The notes below the pieces were generated by a model that did no database searches, was not told the DNA's origin, and was given only the letters and a program-made list of their open reading frames with translations. A program made the translations under genes and the position numbers. A stretch of 64,000 nucleotides of DNA from Candidatus Saccharimonadota bacterium (GTDB lineage: Bacteria > Patescibacteriota > Saccharimonadia > Saccharimonadales > Saccharimonadaceae). Of the stretch, positions 1 through 6,513 are shown in pieces (position 1 is the first letter of the stretch; each line of letters opens with the position of its first letter). Location: NCBI GenBank assembly GCA_030445265.1, contig JAUCSC010000001.1:124001-188000 (forward strand), given 5' to 3'.

Positions 1-12
1 CGTAAGAGGCTA

Positions 13-47
13 TTGCTTTTTTATCAAGTTTATGCTATAATTTAAGT
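13..47 (+). promoter_or_regulatory. Promoter of the ATP-grasp/Mur-ligase operon, leaderless type
   Basis: A -35-like TTGCTT (13-18) lies 17 nt before an extended -10, TGC TATAAT (TATAAT at 36-41). Only six bases separate the -10 from the ATG at 48, so transcription would start at or next to the start codon. There is no room for a Shine-Dalgarno site. Confidence 0.75.
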
Positions 48-1112
48 ATGAGTATCGAATATGACCGAACGGCCCTCCTCGCTCTCCCCGGTATACGCGA
101 CGGTAATCCTGAAGAAAAAGGGTTATTGTCGTGGTCTCGACCATATCTAGTCAACGAAATCCGCCAGCATGGCGTTGATGTGGCTGTTGCCAGAGGGCTC
201 GCTTCGTTAGATGAGACAGAGGCGATGGCGCATGACGTCATACGACCAGTCTACGGCGATCACGACCGCCAGGTCACGATAGAACGCCTTGGTTCTGTCG
301 GGGTAGGGGAATTTTCCGTGGTTCGGAATATTCTTCGGCCGCTTCATATGGAGACAGATACACCACTTCTGAACCCAAATAATGTACGGGCCCTCGCTCG
401 TGACAAATATCAGGTCGCCCAGACGGTGTTCGGACCAAACGATATGTATGGCAGAGAAGCGACGTTGATTGATAGAGAAGATAGCGGCTCGGATGTACAG
501 GCGAAGCTTGAATCGCTCCCTGGAGACCTTGTCGTTGCAAAACCGATTAATGGGCAACGCAGTAAGGGTGTGTATGTTGGCACGAAGGAAGAGGTTAGTC
601 AGGCACTAACTGAGAGGACAGCTGGCTACATTGTTGAGGAAAAACTTGATTTCAGTTCGCCACTCCCGCATCTTCGTGGTGTCGACGCAGAGCAACAGTC
701 ACGCCTCGAGCACGCCAACCAAGAGGGCGTGAACAAAGAGGTGCGCCTGTATTATTTCGGAAATGATCAATGGGATGTTGTCGGCCGGGTTGCAAAACGC
801 GGTGAAATCGACTTCCGCAGTGACGAGTGGCTCTATCTTGATCTTGAGTCAACGCCTGGCTACCTGGTAGAGGGTGCGCGGCAAGTGATTGCTCGCCTCC
901 AGGAGATTACCGGCAGCGACGAATTCAATATTGCAATCGACTGGGTATACGCCAGTTCAGCCTCACGTCCCGAGCCTGAATGGAAGCCGATGGAGTTGAA
1001 CGCCGCTGAGCCCCAGCTTGTCCAGCTCGGTGAACATGATGAAATCGGTCGCCGACATCACCGTAAACTTGCGGAACAGATTAGCCGTATCGCCCTGAAC
1101 AGGTATAATTAA
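48..1112 (+). CDS. ATP-grasp fold ligase-like protein
   Basis: A 354-aa protein with ATP-grasp features. A segment around residues 110-130 (NPNNVRALARDKYQVAQTVF) resembles the stretch before the ATP-binding loop. A nucleotide-binding Lys/Gly-rich loop follows (VVAKPINGQRSKGVYVG, about 177-193). A late M-E-L-N motif matches the metal-binding E-x-N of the family. ATP-grasp enzymes form amide bonds through acyl-phosphates; the substrate here is unknown. It is first in a four-gene cluster with a Mur ligase, a protease and a RimK ligase. ATP-grasp followed by Mur ligase is the domain order of cyanophycin synthetase, but here the two halves are separate genes. The start is set by the leaderless promoter. 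Confidence 0.75.
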   Translation: MSIEYDRTALLALPGIRDGNPEEKGLLSWSRPYLVNEIRQHGVDVAVARGLASLDETEAMAHDVIRPVYGDHDRQVTIERLGSVGVGEFSVVRNILRPLHMETDTPLLNPNNVRALARDKYQVAQTVFGPNDMYGREATLIDREDSGSDVQAKLESLPGDLVVAKPINGQRSKGVYVGTKEEVSQALTERTAGYIVEEKLDFSSPLPHLRGVDAEQQSRLEHANQEGVNKEVRLYYFGNDQWDVVGRVAKRGEIDFRSDEWLYLDLESTPGYLVEGARQVIARLQEITGSDEFNIAIDWVYASSASRPEPEWKPMELNAAEPQLVQLGEHDEIGRRHHRKLAEQISRIALNRYN

Positions 1113-1132
1113 TAGAGAAGAAGGAGAACCAT

Positions 1133-2410
1133 ATGGCTACTGTTCCTATTATTTCTGTCACTGGCACAAAGGGCAAGACAACAACTGTCTCTGTCATTGC
1201 TGACGTGCTATTGCAGCTCCAGCACAACGTTCTCAAAGTAGATACGACGGGGCATTTCATGAATGGTGAACGTCGCAGCACGCTTGACGATTCCAAGTCA
1301 GCCTGGCGACTCGTACCCAGTGTCGCGCCTGGTCGCTATTTGTGGGAATTTCACGCTCGTCCCGAATTGAAAGAAAACGGTGTTGCCGTACTTGAATGCT
1401 CGCTTGGCTGTAGTGCTTCATCTGGTTTAGCCTATCGATATCACAAGGTGGGAATATTTTTGAACGTGTTTGAAGACCACCTTGGCTCGTCGGACCGTAT
1501 CAAAACCAAGGAAGATATCGCTCATGCCAAAGAATTTATATTCTCCCGCCTCCTCCACCAGGATGCGTATGCCGTATTCAACGCCGACGATATATTGGTT
1601 GTCGATCGACTGGAAGTCAGACCGAAAGTTGGTGTCACGCTGATCCCGTTTGGTCTCACGTTCAGCCACTTTGATATTCAGAGGCACCTGGCGGACGGCG
1701 GTGTTGCTGTCACGATGACTGAAGATAAGCGGATTGTACTACGCCGCCAAGAAAGCGACGAGACTATCCTCGACCTGAGGCAGATCCCTTGGACGTTTGA
1801 CGGTAATTTCTTACCCTCAGTCTGGAACCTCATGGCAGCCGTCGGAGGGATATATGGTATGTACGACGGTCAATTACCCGCAGGCGTCAAAGCAGTCTTC
1901 GAAGCAGTCAGACTTGACCCTTATGGCGGCCGCCTCACTATGCTCCGTAATCAAAATAACGTTCAGGTTCTGGCAGACTATGCCCATGAAAAAATATCAC
2001 TCGGTATGGTCGCCGACTTAGCCCGGACTAAAATTGGTGATGGTGGTAAAGTTATTGGCGTGGTACGTTTAGCCCACGACCGCACCGATGAATTGATGCG
2101 AGAAACGGGGACGGTTATCGGCCAGGCGTTTGATCAGCTGGTGGTCTACGACAAGATTGACGGCTATCTCAGGAAGGCTGTCACCAAGCATAAAAGATTC
2201 GAAGAAGTAGAAGGGCGCACGTCGCAGATACTGACCGATGCCATCGCTGAAGTGAACCCGCATGTCGAACGTATCATCCGTGAAGACGAGGCAATCGCGC
2301 GAGCTGCGGCCATAGCAAAGCCTGGTGACGTGGTCGTTATCATCGTGAACGACGACATAGTCCGCTCGATTAATTTCATTAAAAAAGCGTTTAACGCGGA
2401 GTTCGTGTGA
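1133..2410 (+). CDS. Mur ligase family protein, cyanophycin-synthetase C-terminal-like
   Basis: 425 aa. The P-loop VTGTKGKTTT sits at residues 9-18, a central ligase domain follows, and the C-terminal part has ADYAHE (about 283) and a long tail like that of MurE/CphA-type ligases. Family members use ATP to join an amino acid to a carboxylate by an amide bond. It lacks the N-terminal UDP-substrate domain of a full MurE, starting almost directly at the P-loop, as the Mur part of cyanophycin synthetase does. AAGGAG lies 6 nt before the ATG. The stop overlaps the next gene (TGATG). It probably works with the ATP-grasp gene 20 nt upstream; the product is unknown. Confidence 0.8.
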   Translation: MATVPIISVTGTKGKTTTVSVIADVLLQLQHNVLKVDTTGHFMNGERRSTLDDSKSAWRLVPSVAPGRYLWEFHARPELKENGVAVLECSLGCSASSGLAYRYHKVGIFLNVFEDHLGSSDRIKTKEDIAHAKEFIFSRLLHQDAYAVFNADDILVVDRLEVRPKVGVTLIPFGLTFSHFDIQRHLADGGVAVTMTEDKRIVLRRQESDETILDLRQIPWTFDGNFLPSVWNLMAAVGGIYGMYDGQLPAGVKAVFEAVRLDPYGGRLTMLRNQNNVQVLADYAHEKISLGMVADLARTKIGDGGKVIGVVRLAHDRTDELMRETGTVIGQAFDQLVVYDKIDGYLRKAVTKHKRFEEVEGRTSQILTDAIAEVNPHVERIIREDEAIARAAAIAKPGDVVVIIVNDDIVRSINFIKKAFNAEFV

Positions 2411-2901
2411 TGTCGGAGAGTCAACTTACTATTATTGGTCGCGCCGAGAAGGTAGCTTTTCCAGAACTTGGCGCCAAAATGGTTCCGACGAAGATTGATA
2501 CCGGTGCAGACTCATCCTCAATATGGGCTCATGTCACCAAGGTAGAGGATGAACGTCTGAAGGTCGTTTTCTTTAGTCCTGAGTCGCCTTATTACACCGG
2601 TGACGAACACGTTTTTGAAAAAGGTGACTTTGTCATTACGCGCGTGTCTAACTCATTTGGGCAAAGAGAACTTCGTTATAAAGTCACATTAAAGATTAAG
2701 GTTCATAATCGAGTCATTAATGGAACGTTCACGCTTGCAGATCGATCAAAAAAACTTTATCCTGTGTTGATCGGCCGTTCACTCCTGAAGAAGAAGTTCC
2801 TCGTTGACGTCTCGCTGGGCAGCCCACTGCGCAAGGAAGAGAAAGAGCGTGCCGACCGTCTGCACGAAGAACTGGTTAATACGAAAGAGGTTACTACATG
2901 A
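2410..2901 (+). CDS. RimB/RloA2-type retropepsin-like protease (PF05618 family)
   Basis: 163 aa from the ATG at 2410, which shares its A with the TGA of the Mur ligase. The track uses the GTG three bases earlier. Residues about 24-35 read KIDTGADSSSIWA, the D-T-G-A aspartic-protease-like signature of the family once annotated as ATP-dependent zinc proteases. A later hydrophobic-Gly motif (PVLIGRSLLKKKFLVD) matches the second conserved block. Members usually sit beside RimK-type ligases and are thought to trim or process the ligated peptide. That fits here, since rimK-like follows with a 4-nt overlap. Confidence 0.8.
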   Translation: MSESQLTIIGRAEKVAFPELGAKMVPTKIDTGADSSSIWAHVTKVEDERLKVVFFSPESPYYTGDEHVFEKGDFVITRVSNSFGQRELRYKVTLKIKVHNRVINGTFTLADRSKKLYPVLIGRSLLKKKFLVDVSLGSPLRKEEKERADRLHEELVNTKEVTT

Positions 2902-3803
2902 AAATTGCTATTTTATCGAAGGGAAGTGCTAACTACACGACCAAACGGCTCAAAGAAGTTGCTAAAGCTCGAGGCCATGAAGTCCGAGTCATCAACTATG
3001 CCAAGTGCTATGTTTCAATTGAAAAAGATAAGCCAGTCATCCGCTACAAAGGGGAGTCGCTGGATCATTTTGATGCCGTCATTCCTCGTATCGCTCAAAG
3101 CTATACCAAATACGGCACAGCGATGGTTCGCCAGTTTGAGAGTCAGGGCAGTTTTACGACCGCCAGCTCGATCGCTATTACGCGGTCGCGCGACAAGCTG
3201 CGTGCCTATCAGATTCTCGCAAAAGCCGGAGTCAGTATTCCAAAGACCGTCTTTGCGCGTGAAACTGCCAATTTCGAGGACGTCATTGCACTTGCCGGCG
3301 GCACGCCGCTCATTATTAAGGTAGCCCGTGGCACCCATGGCAATGGTGTAGTGCTCGCTGAAACACCAAAAGCTGCCAAAGCAGTTATGCAGGCGTTCTA
3401 TGTCGAAGGTGTGAACTTCTTGGTTCAGGAATTTATCAAAGAATCAGCTGGTGAGGATATCCGTGCGCTCGTGGTGGGCAGCCGGGTCGTTGCCAGCGTG
3501 AAACGGCAGAGTCTCGATGATGATTTTCGCTCAAATACTCACCAAGGCGGCGTCGGGACACCGATTAAACTGACTGATGAAGAGGTGAAGACAGCCATAA
3601 AGGCTGCTAAAGCGATGGGGCTGCCGATCTGTGGTGTCGATATGATGCGCAGTGAGCGTGGGCCGGTCGTTTTGGAAGTGAACTCATCGGCAAGTTTGAA
3701 GACGCCGGAAGCAATCACCAAGCGTGATATTGCGACCAGGATCATTGAATACATCGAGCTGAATGCGAAGCGTCACAATAAAAAAGATAAAGTCGGCGCC
3801 TAA
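2898..3803 (+). CDS. rimK: RimK-family alpha-L-glutamate ligase (ATP-grasp)
   Basis: 301 aa with the full RimK layout. An N-terminal pre-ATP-grasp domain (MKIAILSKG; FDAVIPRIA) is followed by TTASSIAITRSRDKLRAYQIL. The ATP-grasp domain has the glycine-rich loop KVARGTHGNGVVL (about 141-153), QEFIKES, and the metal-binding end GVDMMRSERGPVVLEVNSS. RimK adds glutamate residues to the C-terminus of a target protein or peptide. The start overlaps the preceding protease stop by 4 nt (ATGA), so the two are translationally coupled. The natural acceptor is not known. In E. coli it is ribosomal protein S6, but this context suggests a dedicated peptide substrate. Confidence 0.85.
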   Translation: MKIAILSKGSANYTTKRLKEVAKARGHEVRVINYAKCYVSIEKDKPVIRYKGESLDHFDAVIPRIAQSYTKYGTAMVRQFESQGSFTTASSIAITRSRDKLRAYQILAKAGVSIPKTVFARETANFEDVIALAGGTPLIIKVARGTHGNGVVLAETPKAAKAVMQAFYVEGVNFLVQEFIKESAGEDIRALVVGSRVVASVKRQSLDDDFRSNTHQGGVGTPIKLTDEEVKTAIKAAKAMGLPICGVDMMRSERGPVVLEVNSSASLKTPEAITKRDIATRIIEYIELNAKRHNKKDKVGA

Positions 3804-3811
3804 GAACCGCC

Positions 3812-3827
3812 TGCTATAATGGTGCTT
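3812..3827 (+). promoter_or_regulatory. Extended -10 promoter, leaderless, for the DUF192 gene
   Basis: TGC TATAAT (TATAAT 3815-3820) is followed by 7 nt and then ATG at 3828. It falsifies the earlier ATG at 3819 used by the ORF track, because that codon lies inside the -10 box. Confidence 0.7.
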
Positions 3828-4319
3828 ATGGCACCAGCTCACTTTTCTCTTCGTCATAATCATCTTGTGTGGTTGGCTGTAATTGGAGCGGTACTTATTG
3901 TTATTGCGAGTGCCGTTTCTATTATCATCAACAATTTTGGTGGCAATACGACGCAGCTTCTCATTGGCAATGCCGCCTTTGACGCGCGGGTAGCAAAGAC
4001 GGAGGATCAGCGCGTCAACGGCTTGTCGGGCACGCCTTCGCTTGGCAACCGTGAAGCCCTTCTTATGGTCTTTCCGTCGAACGGCGATTGGCAAATTTGG
4101 ATGAAAGATATGAAATATCCAATCGACATTATCTGGCTTGATGACCAAAAACGGGTCGTGTATATGGTTCAAGACGCCCAGCCGGAAGAACCAGCCTCAA
4201 AAATCTATGCGCCCGACGTAGATGCGCGGTACGTTGTTGAGCTAGCGGCTGGGACAATCCAGAAGATATCAATCCGCAGCGGTCAGGCTGCTATTTTTGA
4301 CGTAGGAGAGCCGTCATGA
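3828..4319 (+). CDS. DUF192 family protein with N-terminal membrane anchor
   Basis: 163 aa. One transmembrane helix lies near residues 13-35 (LVWLAVIGAVLIVIASAV), then an extracytoplasmic DUF192 domain. The family hallmarks are present: a cleft region EALLMVFPSNGDWQIWMKDM, then YPIDIIWLD and VVYMVQDAQP. Its biochemical function is unknown. The next gene starts within its stop codon (ATGA), so the two form a small unit separate from the ligase operon. Confidence 0.75.
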   Translation: MAPAHFSLRHNHLVWLAVIGAVLIVIASAVSIIINNFGGNTTQLLIGNAAFDARVAKTEDQRVNGLSGTPSLGNREALLMVFPSNGDWQIWMKDMKYPIDIIWLDDQKRVVYMVQDAQPEEPASKIYAPDVDARYVVELAAGTIQKISIRSGQAAIFDVGEPS

Positions 4320-4801
4320 ACGTTCTCGTCGTCTTTATCGCCCTCGCCGTTTTCTTATTCCTTGCCGCCTTCCTGACAAAACGTCGTTTTGGGCTTCTGG
4401 GCCTGGCGCTGGCCGCTGGTGCCACACTAAGCATGCTATGGATAGATGAAGCGGGTGAGTTAGTGGCAATGATTGGCCTGTTCCCGATTTCACCACTAAC
4501 CAACGCGGTCACCCTCGGGCTTTTGGTATTGCTTCCAGCAATCCTGCTCCTGTTTCATGGTTATAGTTACAAGCGCCTCCCTGGGCGAATCATTGGCGCG
4601 ACACTGTTTACCCTCCTGGCCCTCGCCTTCCTGGTAGACCCCCTGCAATTTGCGCTACAGCTTGATGGAGTGGGCGGTACCGTGTACCGCTGGCTGCAAG
4701 AGTACAAAGACGTTATCATTGGCCTCGGTATGGTCATTGCCGTGGTCGACCTTTTTCTGACGAAGCCCGCTCCGGCTCCTGAGAAAAAGGGCAAACATTG
4801 A
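4316..4801 (+). CDS. Polytopic membrane protein of unknown function
   Basis: 161 aa with about four to five hydrophobic helices (residues 2-20, 26-42, 50-80, 93-112, 133-150) and a short basic tail (KPAPAPEKKGKH). No family was recognised. It overlaps the DUF192 gene by 4 nt, so co-translation with that protein is likely. It ends 50 nt before tRNA-Lys. Confidence 0.65.
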   Translation: MNVLVVFIALAVFLFLAAFLTKRRFGLLGLALAAGATLSMLWIDEAGELVAMIGLFPISPLTNAVTLGLLVLLPAILLLFHGYSYKRLPGRIIGATLFTLLALAFLVDPLQFALQLDGVGGTVYRWLQEYKDVIIGLGMVIAVVDLFLTKPAPAPEKKGKH

Positions 4802-4851
4802 CTTTCGACCCCTATTAGCCTATAGTTTTTTGAGTACTTTACTATTATTAC

Positions 4852-4928
4852 GGGTCCATAGCTCAGCTGGTTAGAGCACCTGCCTTTTAAGCAGGGTGTC
4901 GTGGGTTCAAGTCCCACTGGACCCTCCA
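4852..4928 (+). tRNA. tRNA-Lys (anticodon TTT)
   Basis: A 77-nt cloverleaf: acceptor GGGTCCA pairs with TGGACCC, D-arm GCTC..GAGC, anticodon stem CCTGC/GCAGG with loop CTTTTAA, T-arm with GTTCAAG. The CCA is encoded at 4926-4928. Partial copies of its 3' half occur just downstream. Confidence 0.95.
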
Positions 4929-4935
4929 AGAAATA

Positions 4936-4962
4936 ATACTCACCTTGTGTGGGTATTTTTTC
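4936..4962 (+). terminator. Intrinsic terminator after tRNA-Lys
   Basis: ATACTCAC pairs with GTGGGTAT across a 5-nt loop and is followed directly by a run of six T. It starts 8 nt after the tRNA CCA. Confidence 0.75.
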
Positions 4963-5131
4963 TTGGTTGAGATCGATGCGTGACTTGAATCCACGACACC
5001 CGTTAGGTGGAGTGGGTGAGAATTGCCAGTGGCAGTCCGCAAGGCAACCTTCCGATGGCAACTGGTTGCCGATCGCGAAGTTGCGGGGTCGCGGAACGTG
5101 ACCAAGTCCCACTGGACCCTCCATAGAATTT
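4962..5131 (+). other. tRNA-Lys-derived non-coding element
   Basis: This gene-free stretch holds two partial copies of the preceding tRNA. Bases 4982-5001 are an inverted copy of tRNA bases 4894-4913 (19 of 20 match). Bases 5103-5123 are an exact 21-bp direct copy of the tRNA 3' end (4908-4928), including CCA. Between them are short inverted repeats, such as GGCAAC TG GTTGCC and CCGCAA...TTGCGG, suggesting a folded RNA. The direct copy looks like an attachment-site duplication left by an integrating element. No ORF in it looks real. Confidence 0.5.
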
Positions 5132-5156
5132 AAAAGAGCCCGGATGGGCTCTTTTT
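5132..5156 (+). terminator. Intrinsic terminator closing the tRNA-derived element
   Basis: AAAGAGCCC, loop GGAT, GGGCTCTTTTT: a GC-rich stem with a T-run. It lies 9 nt after the duplicated tRNA end, so a transcript reading through the first terminator would end here. Confidence 0.75.
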
Positions 5157-5183
5157 GGTACTGAGATTAATGGCTAAACGAGG

Positions 5184-5276
5184 CTATTGATTCGGCGTCT
5201 TGCTGTTGATGCTTTCCAGCACATCTCTGATGGCGCGCAGCTCCTCGAGAATTTCTTGTACATCTGAATGTTCCAT
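5184..5276 (-). CDS. 30-aa small protein, unknown
   Basis: A short ORF missed by the track: MEHSDVQEILEELRAIRD..., predicted as one amphipathic helix with heptad-like spacing. It is supported by a strong Shine-Dalgarno AGGAGGT about 3-4 nt before the ATG (on plus, gggacctcct at 5277-5286). No homology was recognised. A coiled-coil micro-protein is plausible but unproven. Confidence 0.5.
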   Translation of the reverse strand: MEHSDVQEILEELRAIRDVLESINSKTPNQ

Positions 5277-5382
5277 GGGACCTCCTGCTTATGTGTTAGG
5301 CAACAGTACGATTATATATATCAAAGCTGGTGATCAGCTTAAATTGCTTATTAGTCCACGCCCCGCGGCTATAGTGTTTATG

Positions 5383-5411
5383 TTGACACGGCTCGTAGCT
5401 GGGAATACACT
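5383..5411 (+). promoter_or_regulatory. Sigma-70 type promoter for the 5446 gene
   Basis: A consensus TTGACA (5383-5388), exactly 17 nt, then TACACT (5406-5411). The ATG follows 34 nt later, so this gene has a normal leader with AAGGA before the start. Bases 5277-5382 hold nothing else recognised. Confidence 0.75.
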
Positions 5412-5445
5412 CAACTCATAGCATTCAATAAGGAATAAACACAGA

Positions 5446-6156
5446 ATGAAACAAAATATAGTACAGACGACAATAATAAGTCTGATAGCTGTCTTGGCAC
5501 TGTCTTTCATCGCACTCATGGTGATCAGTAGCCAATCAGTTCTTGCCAAGGACGGCTCGGATTCGACTGAGGTTGAGGATAATACGAGCGGCAGCGGTTC
5601 AAGTGGAACGAGCGGTAGTGGCAAAGCTGAGGGAAGTAGTAATAGCGGCAAATCTGTCGAAACGACCGTTCGGCAAAAAGCCGAGGATTCGCAGCAGCTC
5701 TCCGAAGATCGGGTGACGACGCAGCGCGTACGACTAGGGGAAGCCAAATTAAAGATTTGTCAGAACCGCGAACAAAATATCCAAGGCATCATTACCCGTA
5801 TCACCGATCGTGGTACAAAGCAGCTCGCCGTCTTTGATAAGATTTCTGACCGTGTCCAACTGTTTTATACAACGAAGGGAAATATCTGGAGTGGGTACGA
5901 CGCCCAGGTCGATAAAGTAGCAGCAAAACGGGCCGCAGCTACGGCAGCCATTGACTCAGTTAAATCCACAAGCACGGAGTTTACCTGTGACGGTGATAAT
6001 CCGAAGGGTGTCGCTGATAGCTTCAAGCAACAACTACGCTCAGTGAAAGCTGCCTTAAAAGAATACAAAACAGCTCTTAAGGACCTGATCGTTGGCGTGA
6101 AGTCAGTTCAGCCAGACGACACCGCAGAGACTACTGAAGGGAGCCAAGCACAATGA
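5446..6156 (+). CDS. Secreted coiled-coil protein, unknown
   Basis: 236 aa. An N-terminal signal or anchor helix (ISLIAVLALSFIALMVISSQSVLA, about 11-34) precedes a Ser/Gly-rich linker (about 45-70) and then a charged, helical domain with one Cys-x5-Q region (KLKICQNRE) and a second Cys near 180. No enzymatic motif was seen. The start of the next gene, a pseudopilin, overlaps its stop by 4 nt, pointing to a joint role at the surface or pilus. Confidence 0.65.
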   Translation: MKQNIVQTTIISLIAVLALSFIALMVISSQSVLAKDGSDSTEVEDNTSGSGSSGTSGSGKAEGSSNSGKSVETTVRQKAEDSQQLSEDRVTTQRVRLGEAKLKICQNREQNIQGIITRITDRGTKQLAVFDKISDRVQLFYTTKGNIWSGYDAQVDKVAAKRAAATAAIDSVKSTSTEFTCDGDNPKGVADSFKQQLRSVKAALKEYKTALKDLIVGVKSVQPDDTAETTEGSQAQ

Positions 6157-6434
6157 TATCACCTATACAACGTGGCTTTACTATTGTCGAGGCCGTCATC
6201 ATCATTGCGATCATCGGCGTGATCGGACTCGTTGGCTACGTCGCGTACAATACGTTTCAGAAACAGGCGGCGAATGAATCGAGCAGTCAGGTGTCAACGG
6301 CCAGCGATGTGCCAGAAGCGCCGACGATTGAATCTAAAAGTGGTTTGGACGCTGCATCAGCAACGATCGATGACATCAATCTTGATGATGAGAGCGATCT
6401 CTCTCAGCTCGACAGCGAACTCGACACTTTTTAA
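6153..6434 (+). CDS. Type IV pseudopilin-like small protein
   Basis: 93 aa. It has a class III prepilin signal, RG|FTIVEAVIII, with cleavage expected after Gly8, Phe at +1, Glu at +5, and the usual hydrophobic helix to about residue 32. The rest is short and acidic (DDINLDDESDLSQLDSELD) with no cysteine pair, much smaller than a normal pilin. It may be a minor pilus component or a membrane-anchored partner of the coupled upstream gene. Confidence 0.75.
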   Translation: MISPIQRGFTIVEAVIIIAIIGVIGLVGYVAYNTFQKQAANESSSQVSTASDVPEAPTIESKSGLDAASATIDDINLDDESDLSQLDSELDTF

Positions 6435-6498
6435 AGCAGCTATCTATAGATAGGTTACCTTGACCTGTACCGGTCGCTAGATTGTCGGTCAATACAGG

Positions 6499-6513
6499 TG
6501 GTATACTCAGCGT
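6499..6513 (+). promoter_or_regulatory. Extended -10 promoter, leaderless, for comEC
   Basis: TGG TATACT (TATACT 6502-6507), then 6 nt, then ATG at 6514. Confidence 0.65.

Noticed and set aside
4567-5124. 185-aa minus ORF with VGLEPTTPCLKGRCSNQLSYGP
   Set aside because: It is the reverse translation of tRNA-Lys and its copies, a well-known false protein, and also opposes the real gene at 4316.
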